DNA from: Phoenix dactylifera
Taxonomy: Eukaryota > Streptophyta > Magnoliopsida > Arecales > Arecaceae
Assembly: GCF_009389715.1 (NCBI RefSeq)
Contig: NC_052397.1
Coordinates: 17,742,129-17,806,128 of the forward strand
Length of the DNA: 64,000 nt
Direction: 5' to 3'
Of the stretch, positions 24,501 through 34,081 are shown piece by piece. A program made the position numbers and the translations under genes. Under the pieces are notes generated by a model. It ran no database searches. It worked only from the letters and a program-made list of their open reading frames with translations, and was not told where the DNA came from. Numbering within the stretch: the stretch's first letter is position 1; the number at the start of each line of letters is the position of its first letter.

Positions 24501-27500
24501 CCAAAAGATAATTAGTCAGCATGTTTAAGCAACTGCTTGGCTTTACTACTTTTTGGAAGCAGAAGATAGTCCATTGTCGTTATCATAAACTTTAAAATGG
24601 CAGTTATAAACTGCCAAAAGATTATTTCGTTAACCCTTAGGAATTTAAGTGATGCTAATGTATACCAGCTGATACTTGGCTAAGAGAGAGAATGTCTCCT
24701 GTCAAGTTACTCTGGGAGTTGAAAAGCTGTTGCATGTGCGGAGCTGTCAAAAGGTGTATGATGTGTATAGGAATTGATTTGAATTGGCCTACTTCCTGAA
24801 GATTGCATGGCTGTGCCCCAAGATACACTAGGAGCCTTTGTATCAAACGTTGAAGGTCCAATAAAGCCCACCCAGAAGGAAAGAAGAATTATTGCTACAT
24901 TTGGATATACGCACTTATCTGGTCGGTCAATTTTAATGGCAACTTGACATGTATCCGAGTCTAAAATGTCAAGTGCCAACACTATTATTCCATAGCATGG
25001 CTATTCTAGCTCCTTGGAACAAATAGTATTTGACTGTTGTTATTGTTCAAAAAGCTAGCACAATGGAAGTTTTAAATTCTGTAAGTTAGTTGTTTGTTTT
25101 TGATACATCAAAGGTTTAACATAATGTTGTTTTTGTCCATGAGTCGCATTGTTCTAATTTGATCTTCGCTTATGTGAAAGATGACAAGGTTGATTGACTA
25201 CTTGGTTTCAGTAGACCCATAGGTTGATGCAATTTTGATGTTGTGTGACTTTACTACTCCCCCGCTATTTCTTTAAGAACTGATAGAGGTAAATGGTTGC
25301 TAAAATGCCATAACTACTTTGCTTTGATTGTTTAGGAATTTAGCAATGATGTTGTTATTGCTATAACTGGTGTTACATTGACATTCATTTGCATCCAGAA
25401 CCTGACCACTCCACTGTGGATATAGTAATCCTGTAAAATGTATAGAGAATCATATTTGTTATCCCTATAAATATTATAATAGGTCAGCAGTTGAGGACCA
25501 AGTATTTATGCTGTTTGTTGTTTCTTATAGGAATCCAAAGAAGATTGCTGTTTATGGTGATAACCAGTGTTACCGTGTTTACATGGCAGTTGCACGCAAA
25601 GAAGAAAAGAAAATATAATTTTTAACTGACTGATATATGGAGTTATCACTATGAGATAATTGTTCATTTTCTAGATAATATACATCAGCGTATTGAGGAA
25701 AAAAAAACTGCTTGAGCAAGAACTCTCAATTCCCTTTTTCTCTTCTTGCCAAATTTGGCTGGCTGATGTTCTGAAATAAAAACTCGTATATTCCTCCTTG
25801 CAACACCAGATTAAGGCTAAAGGTTGTTGTTAAATATGATAACTATTATAGTATAAAGCTGTCATTTAACAATGATATTCCAGATTAAAGATTCAAAAGA
25901 AGAAGTAGAAGTGATTGATGTTACGTATATGTGTCCTAAATTAAAATCTGCAAGACACTTCAAAAATGTAAATATGCATTGAATTAATCTATGTATTATG
26001 GATAACAGAGTTCTGTAAAAAGAATTAGATAACATATAGTTTTCAGCTATATCATTAGCAACTTAAAAGTAAATAATGTAGGGAAAATTGAGGAAAGAGA
26101 AACTGCCATAGTCCTTTCCTATATAAAGATGCCAGGATCATGAAAGTGAAATAAGGTTATAAGCTGCTGTTTGAAGAGCACATATACTTCCAATTGCTAG
26201 TCGTAGTGACCTAGACAGTGGAGTTGTCTATAAATGGTTGAGCCGTTGAGGTGGATCTATAGAAAGCTTAATCATATCATTTGCAGACTTCAGCTGATTC
26301 TGAAACCAAATTTAGTGTAAGCTTCAATTTGCTTAGAGAGATTATGGTTCGGAGTCATTACATGCTTAAGATAATTTAGAAAGCCTTATGATGATTTTCG
26401 AGATGACAAATTTTTTTCTTTAACATAGTATTCATAATGCTAATTAAGGAAGAAAAAGAAAAGGGGTGCTTATGACACTATTTATTCATGTTTGCAATAT
26501 AATGATTTATCAGTTCCCAATGTCCTAACATAGCTAATTTTTCAATTAGCACTGTAACCAACATTGGCATATTGCAACTATTTATGTCATGCCCCAATTC
26601 GGGATATAACATAGCCATGCTACCGTAGGTCTGCCCACGATCACACTAATCTAACAATCATAATCTATATACAAATCCCCCTCAAATAAAATATAACAAA
26701 ATGATCCAACTCCATCCTCCATTTAATAAATAAATAAGAGCTTGTGTAGAGCATCTAAATCCAAATTTAAATACCAAAATTTATAACCTCAAAATTTATA
26801 AAGTCATCAACTATAAATTTATAGTCAATTAAAGAACTAAAATTCTTTTACAAAATTGCCAAGCTTGCTTAGCATGTACTCCAAGCCTAGACTATTTTTC
26901 ATTCTTAATAACCCTATTCATCTGAAAAAGAAAAGAAAAATAAAAAGTAATGTGCTTGTTTAGAGCATCTAAATCCAAATTTAAATACCAAAATATATAA
27001 CCTCAAAATTTTATAAAGTCATCAATTACAAATTTATAGTCAATTGAAGAACTAAAATTCTGCTACAAAATCGCCAAGTTTGCTTAGCACGAACTCCAAA
27101 TCTGGACCATTTTTCATTCCTAGTAACCCTATTCATTAGAAAAAAGAAAAAAAATAAAGAGTAATGTGAGCTACACATCTCGGTAAGGAAAACTTACACT
27201 TTTTTACCGAATTAAGCATTAGTTTTATATGAACAATGCATCATTTAGAGGAAATAATAAATATTGCAAAAATAAAGCATTTCATAGTACAACATAATAA
27301 AACAAGTCATAAAGCCAATCATACATGCATAAATCATCAATATTGCATAAACATGATTCCAAGTTTATATTGCAAATAGATTCATAAATCATTCTTTGCC
27401 ATTTAGTCATAACATAGTTCAAAGCATTGCTCATAGATATTTGTGCTAAGGTTACTTTATAATCCTAATAGACTATGTTTTCATAATCGATAAAAATTCA

Positions 27501-30500
27501 TGTTTGTATGCCAATTTTATACCCATTGGCATGGCCTGTGTTCATGTGAAACTAGTTACAGATATCAATCTTTCCTAATTCTAAGGGTCATACATGGCTA
27601 TCTCAGATTTTTAAAATATTTATATCTTTTTTTAAAACATACACATCAGTAGGTGGAAAAACACTAAATGGCATGATAATTCATATTTCATAAACAATAT
27701 ATATTCATTAAAAATATTCACAAAACGACTTTTTGCAACAACACATAATTTTCATAATACATATGCCGGTCCTTTGTTTTAAGAAAATCATCAATGACAA
27801 ATCATATGCATGGAAAACATGTGATAGTTTGAAAATTAATAAGAACTGTAAGATTACTTACATCTTCCGTCTTAAACCATTGAACTTCACTAGGTGAATC
27901 TGCTAAACCTATTTAAAACACTAAAGCAGATTTAATTCTGATGTGATAACTTTAATAATATTAAAATAGCAAGAAAAAAGGGATAATTGGCTGGGTAATG
28001 ACATTTGGCGGCCCCGGATGGGTCAGATTTAAGCGGCTCGATCAAGGCCAAGATCATTTGATAGGATTCATCAATAGTGGGTTTCAAAGATGCTCAACAA
28101 GGGTGGGGATGATCGGTCTGACATGCTGCTCGGGGATCAACTTAGGTCCATATGACAGTGAGATGGGACTTTGCACTGAGATCCATGGATCTTCCTAGAG
28201 AGGGAGAAGAGAGAAGAACAAAGAAAAACAAGAGAGTGAGTCTTCATCTCTCCTAGAAGAAGAAGGAGAGGCCGAGATTGCTGGGAATTGTGCCAGAGGG
28301 CATGGTTGGTAGTCGGAGGAGGTGGACAGTCAGCGGTAGTGATTGGTCGGCGAGAAATCAAAGAAAAAAGGTCGGTAAAATAGGGAAACAAAGGCTTTTT
28401 CATTGTTTTGGGTGTTGGCCATTCATCGGTGGCCATGGATTTGCTGGGAAGGTTAGTAGGGAGGCCGAGGGACTCTACCAGGGGTTCGGTGACGAGAGGC
28501 AGTGATGCTGGTGGTTGGAAAAAAAGGAAAAAGTGGTGAAACAAGGGTTTTTCTTTTTTGGTTGATTTCTGGCGAAATCAAGGCCGACAGTGGCGATTTA
28601 GGGCCATGGACAGGAGAAAGCAAAAGGGAGGAAGGCCGAAGCTTTACGTTAGCTCTAACGGTGTTCTCTGGTCTCAATGTCCGGCAGCCATAGTGAAAAG
28701 GAATCGGCCAAAATAGGGAGAAAGAGGGAGAAAGAGAGTGGAGGCATGGTGCTCGTCGATGGAGGGCTATTGGGGAGAGGGGGGTCCTATTTATAGAGAG
28801 TCCCAAGGTCCTGGCGAGCCTAGGACTTCCTCTTCTTCCTGGAGATGTTGGTGGGAGTCTTCTGCTGCCCAACTACGCGGCCCAGCTTAGCTGGGCTGCA
28901 TATGGGTCTGGCCAGTCAAGTGGACCGAGCCATCATAGTTTAACTATTTCCATGAAGCTGTCTCATTGCTATCATGCCTGTACTCAACTTAGAATGATGT
29001 TATGTTTCTATATGACAGCCATAATTTTACCTATATAATTTCTATATTCTATCCATTATCGTATTTATGGCATTGTAGCTTCGCTAACTCAAAATAAATA
29101 ATGCTTTCTAAAAATAATTTTTTTCGGCTATTGCTGGATTCTAGGTATTCGTGTCTGTTGATTAGAACTAAAAAAAAAGGAATCCTAGTTTCAGTAAATT
29201 GCCCTTGAAGGATTCCTTTGTCAATCCGGAAATTTAAGCCCCAACTATTTGAGGCGTTCTATTTGGCCATGTAAAATGAATTTGTTTTCCCACTAAATTG
29301 AACTATTGTATAAAATCTGTTTTAGGTTGTTCGAGTTCTTTTTTCTTCAAGGAAATACACTTATCTACAGTCTTGATCACCTCACTGACTTGTTCTCCTT
29401 TTGAGAGAAAAATGATAATATGCTATTACATTTCCGAGTCTTTAAAGATTGTGAACGTCTCAGATACCTTTTGTAAAATCCAAGAGCGATGAACCAAATG
29501 ATATTATGTATTTATTTTATGTAGGATCTAAGCACATTTGTGAAACATACCTGTCAGATAGTGATGATATTGTAGTGAAAAACTGAATCTTTGAGTTGTA
29601 TTGCATGAGTAATTAAATTCTCCTGAAAAACTGAATCTTTGAGTTGTATTGCATGATCACCCTTTAATTTACTTATTGATCATCATTGATCTTCTGCAGG
29701 ATGCTAGTGAGCAAAGAGAATGTAAATGATCATGTGCAGGACTCACAGGGCCTCTCCACACTAAATTCTATTAACCCAAAACCTGTGAACACCTTATTTC
29801 CCTTCTCTAAGCAGCATGATCCTTTTGATGTAGCCTCATCCCAAGCAGGCTTTGGACACATTTCCACTGAAATCGTTCTCGATCCTTCAAGAAGCTCCTC
29901 AGAGAAGTTCAGCTTCATACCTACTCCAAAACTGAATGAGCAACCACCCCAACCCCATCCTCTTCGACATTTCATTGATGACTGGCCTAAAAACCAGTCT
30001 GCCCGCTCAACCATCACCTGGCCTGATGTCGAGGAAATGCAATCTGACCGAACCCAACTCTCCATTTCAATCCCCATGGCTTCGTCAGACATCTCATCAT
30101 CATCCTCTTCTCCTAACCAGGAAAAGCTTACACTTTCACCCCTTAAGTTATCCCAGGATTTTGATCCCACTCATATGGGTCTAGGAGTAGGAGGTGTTCT
30201 GAATGAGGTGAGCCAACGACAGGCAAGCTGGATACCTATCTCCTGGGAGGCCTCCATTGCTGGACCATTAGGAGAGGTCTTGACCAACACCTCCAGCACT
30301 CCAAAGGACCAAAGCAAGAACTGCTCCTCATCATCTCTAAACCTCTTGACAGATGGCTGGGATTCAAGTCCTACATTCGAGTCATCCCCCACAGGTGTCC
30401 TGCAGAAGACCACCTTTGGCTCGGTGTCGAGCAGCACTGGGAGTAGCCCCCTGGCAGAGAGCCACAAGGCCCATGATAGCACCGGCAGCTTGTGCAATGA

Positions 30501-30552
30501 TCTCCTCGGCTCAAACATTGTGGATCCCCCAACAACCATCCCCTCACTGTAG
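21586..30552 (+). CDS. GRF: Growth-regulating factor (QLQ/WRC transcription factor), four exons
   Basis: Plant-specific transcription factor that, in this family, pairs with GIF co-activators to promote cell proliferation in young organs; it acts in the nucleus. Exons by GT-AG and frame: 21586-22000, 22717-22935, 23334-23670, 29700-30552 (1824 nt, 607 aa). The phases (1, 1, 2) join without a stop. QLQ domain at about residues 158-193 ([18 protein letters not shown]). WRC domain at about 226-268 with Cys232, Cys242, Cys253 and His256, followed by the basic RGRHRSRK stretch. The C-terminal half has the family's short motifs: an FFD-like HFIDDWPK (about 415-421), [10 protein letters not shown] (about 442-451) and GPLGEVL (about 512-518). 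The ATG at 21586 is the first in frame after a C/T-rich leader. Exon 2 has a second possible acceptor 9 nt downstream (22726). Intron 3 is about 6 kb and holds an LTR-like insertion. Family assignment is certain; the exact paralogue is not. Confidence 0.95.
22479..22506 (-). mobile_element. Tiny antisense retroposon end in GRF intron 1
   Basis: A T-run followed by 'ggtacaaatctgagg' is flanked by the 9-bp direct repeat TGCTTCTTT (22470-22478 and 22507-22515). Read on the minus strand it is a short tail ending in '..ttgtacc' plus poly-A, like the ends of the LINE-type insertions at 51585 and 52006. The match is short, so this is tentative. Confidence 0.35.
23486..23506 (+). promoter_or_regulatory. 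miR396 target site in the WRC exon
   Basis: Bases CGTTCAAGAAAGC, then A, then TGTGGAA encode R-S-R-K-H-V-E at the end of the WRC domain. Known plant miR396 pairs with this block in GRF mRNAs with one target base bulged. Here that base is A (codon CAT, His) where many GRFs have C (Pro). All other pairing positions are intact. Post-transcriptional repression by miR396 is therefore expected; this is inferred from family knowledge. Confidence 0.88.
26585..28941. mobile_element. LTR-like insertion in GRF intron 3 (possible solo LTR)
   Basis: Starts TGTCATGCCCCAATTCGGG, close to the TGTCACGTCC start at 935 and typical of plant Gypsy LTR ends. Its right part is GC-rich and C/T-rich on the minus strand (28140-28870), unlike the rest of the intron. 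An 8-bp direct repeat AACTATTT occurs just outside both ends (26576-26583 and 28942-28949). It does not abut a perfect TG...CA pair, so the boundaries are approximate. The minus-strand open frames here (28137-28544, 28453-28872) are proline- and serine-rich without a domain and are not called as genes. Confidence 0.5.
26740..27167. repeat. Tandem duplication of about 214 bp inside the LTR-like element
   Basis: The block with 'gagcatctaaatccaaattt' at 26749 recurs at 26963. The following text, including 'caattaaagaactaaaattc' (changed at one base in copy two) and the 'ctccaa...ccctattcat' segment, is repeated with modest divergence. Confidence 0.85.
29576..29655. repeat. Direct repeat, period 48 bp, just before GRF exon 4
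   Basis: A 32-bp segment starting 'tgaaaaactgaatctttgag' at 29576 is repeated exactly at 29624 and ends about 45 bp before the exon 4 acceptor at 29699. Confidence 0.9.
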
Positions 30553-30968
30553 AGTCTTCTGACCGAGACACAAGTACAAGAAGACAGCACCAAAAAGAAA
30601 CTACTCAAAAGAGCAGCATAGAGAAGGCACTGAAGAAGGCATGCAACCTGGGTTGTGGAAAGTAGGTTATAGTTTTAAGTATGCAACTCAAGAACATGGA
30701 ACCTTTTTGTTTTGAGTTTGTTTATTTTATCCTCTATGTTCTTTATTTTTTTCTCTCATCTTTGTGCTCTGTTCAACAGTCCGCTGTCCGCATACTTTAT
30801 GGATGGTTTGTGTGAAGAATCGTCGTTGTTGTGCTGGAAAGTGTCCTTCTGGCCTGTGTTTCTGCAGCTTTGTTTATGAGTGCAGGTTAAATTTGGTATG
30901 TTCACTGGGCTTGAAATCTCTCATTAGTCACAGCACCGTCAAATTGTTTATACTTCGAGGTTATTTGT

Positions 30969-31300
30969 GAGGATCCGTTTGGGCATGTGTTTAGTCGTAC
31001 ATCGGTTATTTGTCAAGAAGATCTTGAAATATCTATACAGGACAAAGGAATTTAAAAAAATACTTTTCGACTAGTTATGATAAATGTATTAAAGCGTACT
31101 CGATACATAACTTATGTGAATTATGAGGCACTGTAGCACGAGTTTATGGAGGTCGATCGTGATGCTTGTGATTAGATTTGAATGAATTTGAATTTTTAGT
31201 CTGATGAAGATGTCGGAGCTTAAACTGGAAGAGTATGTGAAGATTCGTGCGGACGTGTGTTTAGTTTTACGTCGGTTATTCAGAAACCCAGAAATGGGTT
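30969..31300 (+). mobile_element. Decayed TRIM retrotransposon copy
   Basis: Left LTR begins TGAGGATCCGTTTGGGCATG at 30969. Internal sequence includes 'gattagatttgaatgaattt' and 'gatgtcggagcttaaactgg'. A second LTR start (TGAAGATTCGTGCGGACGTG) follows at about 31240 and is cut off near 31290. The same order occurs at 50383-50816. It lies about 420 bp beyond the GRF stop codon, possibly in or near its 3' transcribed end. Confidence 0.7.
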
Positions 31301-31903
31301 GTAACATGATGCACCAGTGCTTTTATTAGCATTCGTCCTAGGGAGATGCACTTTGATTAAACATTAAATTATAATAAAATTGGAGTGGATCTTTTTAGTT
31401 CTCTTGGATGCTATTTATTACAGTCTGGTACGAACTTGCATGAATTTTAGTTATCAATTTTGCTTTTATCTTTGCAACTTTTTTTGAGGGATCTAATTTG
31501 TTATCCATTTATTTATTTTATTTTAGATAACAATTGTAGGAGCAACTTTAACTATTGTGGAAGGATTACTCATATCAGATATTTGGCGAAGCACGAATCA
31601 TATTGCCATTTAACCTAAATTATGGCAAGGGCATGGCAGGAAAGCCATCACCGAAAATAAATCATAAGAAATTCAACCTCTCCAACGCAAACAATTGCAG
31701 AGATGATAAATTTCAAATTGTCCACAGACACTAACAATGGACCAATTCCAAGAACTTTCCCAACCATGTAGAGTGCTGAATTATGGAAAACATATGGGGA
31801 AATAGTCATTTCTAGGGGAAAAAAAAAAGACATAGTAATCAAAATTATAACAATTTTTAGGAACCATACCCCAAGAGATTACTGATAGACTGTGAGTGGA
31901 ACG

Positions 31904-31931
31904 TTAGTATAGAACTAACGTTCTATACTAA
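31904..31931. repeat. Perfect 12-bp inverted repeat with 4-bp loop
   Basis: TTAGTATAGAAC, then TAAC, then GTTCTATACTAA: a perfect stem on either strand. A second overlapping palindrome (AACGTTAGT with ACTAACGTT) uses the same bases. No T-run or gene context suggests a terminator. Confidence 0.7.
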
Positions 31932-32539
31932 AATTCAGTGTAGCCTCCTAGTTTTCCCATGCGCTCGACTGACCTTCTTCCTCACTTGTACAAAGTTTAG
32001 CTACGTTTCTAAAAGGCGCATTCCAAGTAGTCTTAGCAATCTTGCAAGCAGGCAATTCTGACAGTGATGTTATTAGAAAAGGATATATACCATATCTTTA
32101 GCCACGACACGCCATCCGCATGGTTTTTAGTCACAGATCGTATGAGCGACTACGGATGCTGCCATCCTACAAACACTGCTAGGAGAAGGACCATGTTGGT
32201 GACGGTATCAAGCAGAATTTCATGGTTAAAAGGCTTTTTCTCAATCACCACGTTGTTTGATTGGATAGGAGTTGAATTAGGCTAATTTAGACCATCCTAT
32301 TTGCTGAAGAAATAGCTGGATAAGGATGAAAGATATATGCTTGGTAGGCATAGGATTTTTATGTTTCAGATGATGACTTTGATTTGTCATCTGGGCAATC
32401 AGCAGCACGTTTATTTTTAAATTTATTTTTTATACCATCCAGACAGACATTGAGACTGAGCTTTACAATGGTCATAAGAAGCCATATAATACCGGTGTGT
32501 CGAAGGTTTATATGGTTAGACTAAGACACCTGAATATAC

Positions 32540-33104
32540 GCGGGATAGTAGAGGACGGAGTTTACTTCATGCAGCGGAGATTATTAGCACTACTGTTGCA
32601 ACGTTGCTTGGGTCGGCCAGGGGCATCTGTGACTCCCACTTAGCCAATATAGCGCCCAGAACTATTCTAGTCTTCTGAGAGCTCCCACCCCGTAGCTTCC
32701 TCAAGATCAATTTTGATGGTAGTATTGCTGACAATGGAGATAGACGTGGGGTGGGTTTTGTGACTATGGATCATGAGTCTAGGCTCATTACGGCGGGGGG
32801 CGGCGCGTCTTCAACAAGTAGTCAATGGTGTGGAGTGAGAGCTGTTTAGGAGTGCAATATCTTTACCATATTGATCCTAGGGGCGATCTGTATTTAGTTT
32901 GAGGGCCATGCAGCCATGGTGATTCAGGAGCGTGCTGACAGGCACATGCGTCTGGAGCTCCTGTGGGATATATGTAAGATTGGAGGTGGGCTTGTGACAT
33001 TTCGGGCTACCCATGTCTATCGGAAGGCGAATAGTGCGGCCGACTGGGTTGCTTTCTACTCCTATATGGCGCACCACTTAGAAGGATTTCATTGGAAGAG
33101 CATG

Positions 33105-33108
<4 letters not shown>
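32540..33108 (+). pseudogene. Dead LINE 3' end: RNase H-like domain fragment
   Basis: Translated in pieces this matches the RNase H region of the LINE at 52006. INFDGS near 32710 matches VNFDGG there, GVGFVTMDHES matches GVGFVIRDHVG, and HVYRKANSAADWVA near 33011 matches HVYREANSAADWVA. In-frame stops interrupt it between about 32848 and 32900. The catalytic glutamate region is degraded and the third acidic residue has changed (EGHA in place of EGDS). It is a non-functional remnant of an L1-like element ending at the C-run. Confidence 0.8.
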
Positions 33109-33150
<42 letters not shown>

Positions 33151-33168
33151 ACCGCGCGCGCGCGCGCC
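33109..33168. repeat. C42 homopolymer followed by (CG)n
   Basis: Forty-two consecutive C (33109-33150), one A, then a CG dinucleotide run to about 33168. It directly follows the dead LINE fragment. Such a run is rare in plant DNA; it may be real or an assembly or sequencing artefact. Confidence 0.9.
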
Positions 33169-33602
33169 ACTACTAAGAATTGTTTCGGATGATATTAGTT
33201 TATATTCAAAAAAGAAATCAGCTGCTGTTTTCTATAAGAAAATGAAGTAAAAGAAAGCAGGAAGGAGAAGTCATTCTCTTCCACACACAAGAAACATCCA
33301 CAATAAGCACACAAACGTTACCTCCCCTACCAGCGCTTCTCTGTTTTTTTCGTCCAGATATTTTTCTTTTCTCCACCTAACCAATTCCTCTACGTCTCTC
33401 TTGACTTGCAGAAAAACCCCCGTGACCATCGCATAAAAACCAAGCAATCTTGTAGGCCCACAAGAAGTCTGGTCCTTCTTCCCCTCTCCCTGTGGAAAAT
33501 CCCGGTTCCCAACAACGCACCCTCCTCTTCCCTCCACGCCTTGTTACCCTTTTCCTCAAGAAATATGACGAGCCCTTGGAGAACATAGGGTGCATGAGAA
33601 TT

Positions 33603-33610
33603 CTATAAAT
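33603..33610 (+). promoter_or_regulatory. TATA box candidate for the gene at 33650
   Basis: CTATAAAT lies 40 bp before the ATG at 33650. If used, transcription would start near 33635, giving a very short leader of about 15 nt. The spacing is unusual, so this is a candidate only. Confidence 0.35.
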
Positions 33611-33649
33611 CTCCCTCCTTTTCCCCCGAAGCCAAGCAACTGGGAAGAG

Positions 33650-34081
33650 ATGAGTAGTGAGCATAGCCCCACGGATGCACCATCAAGCCCACGGACTCCG
33701 AGGCTGCCGCCACCGCCGTACTGGTCGGGGAGCCCCAAGGCGTCGCCGCATGGGCTCTACGTTCCCCTGCCCCCTTGCCCGTTCCAGCCGCTGGCGATGA
33801 GCTCTCTGAGGAGGAGGTTCAGAAGGGAAGAGGACCCCTTCCTCGCTGCCTACTTGGAGTGCACCAAGAGTGGTAGGCGTCAAGGCAAGGCAGCCGCGGA
33901 GAGCAAGAGAGGTGGCGGCCTTGGCTCTGGGTTTGGGTTCTCTTGCAAACACGTGTGCGGTGTCGAAGAGCATGGCATTGTGAGGCTGACACAGCTTCCT
34001 CCTCTTCCCACTCGTGAGAGGTTTCTGGAGAGGAGGTGGAGGCAGAGAAATTCATACGGTCATGGATCTTTATATCAGTAG
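33650..34081 (+). CDS. Small Pro/Arg-rich protein of unknown function, single exon (143 aa)
   Basis: I do not recognise the family. The frame is open for 143 codons and could extend 20 codons upstream to an ATG at 33590, but a TATA-like motif lies between, so 33650 is preferred. The N-terminal third is Ser/Pro-rich (PSSPRTPRLPPPPYWSG). It is followed by a basic, acidic-flanked core RRRFRREEDPFLAAYLECTK (about residues 51-70), which looks like a short conserved motif. A Gly-rich basic linker follows, then a segment with CKHVCGVEEHG and an Arg-rich tail. There is no signal peptide or membrane segment. GC content is much higher than the flanks, as in real monocot exons. The presence of a compact motif amid low-complexity sequence suggests a small nuclear or adaptor protein, but this is inference. 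Confidence 0.6.
   Translation: MSSEHSPTDAPSSPRTPRLPPPPYWSGSPKASPHGLYVPLPPCPFQPLAMSSLRRRFRREEDPFLAAYLECTKSGRRQGKAAAESKRGGGLGSGFGFSCKHVCGVEEHGIVRLTQLPPLPTRERFLERRWRQRNSYGHGSLYQ

Noticed and set aside
28137-28872. Proline/serine-rich minus-strand open frames of 135-139 codons
   Set aside because: They lie inside the LTR-like element of the GRF intron, overlap each other in different frames and contain no domain; they reflect GC-rich composition.
29730-30608. Minus-strand frames of 145-146 codons
   Set aside because: Antisense shadows of GRF exon 4.
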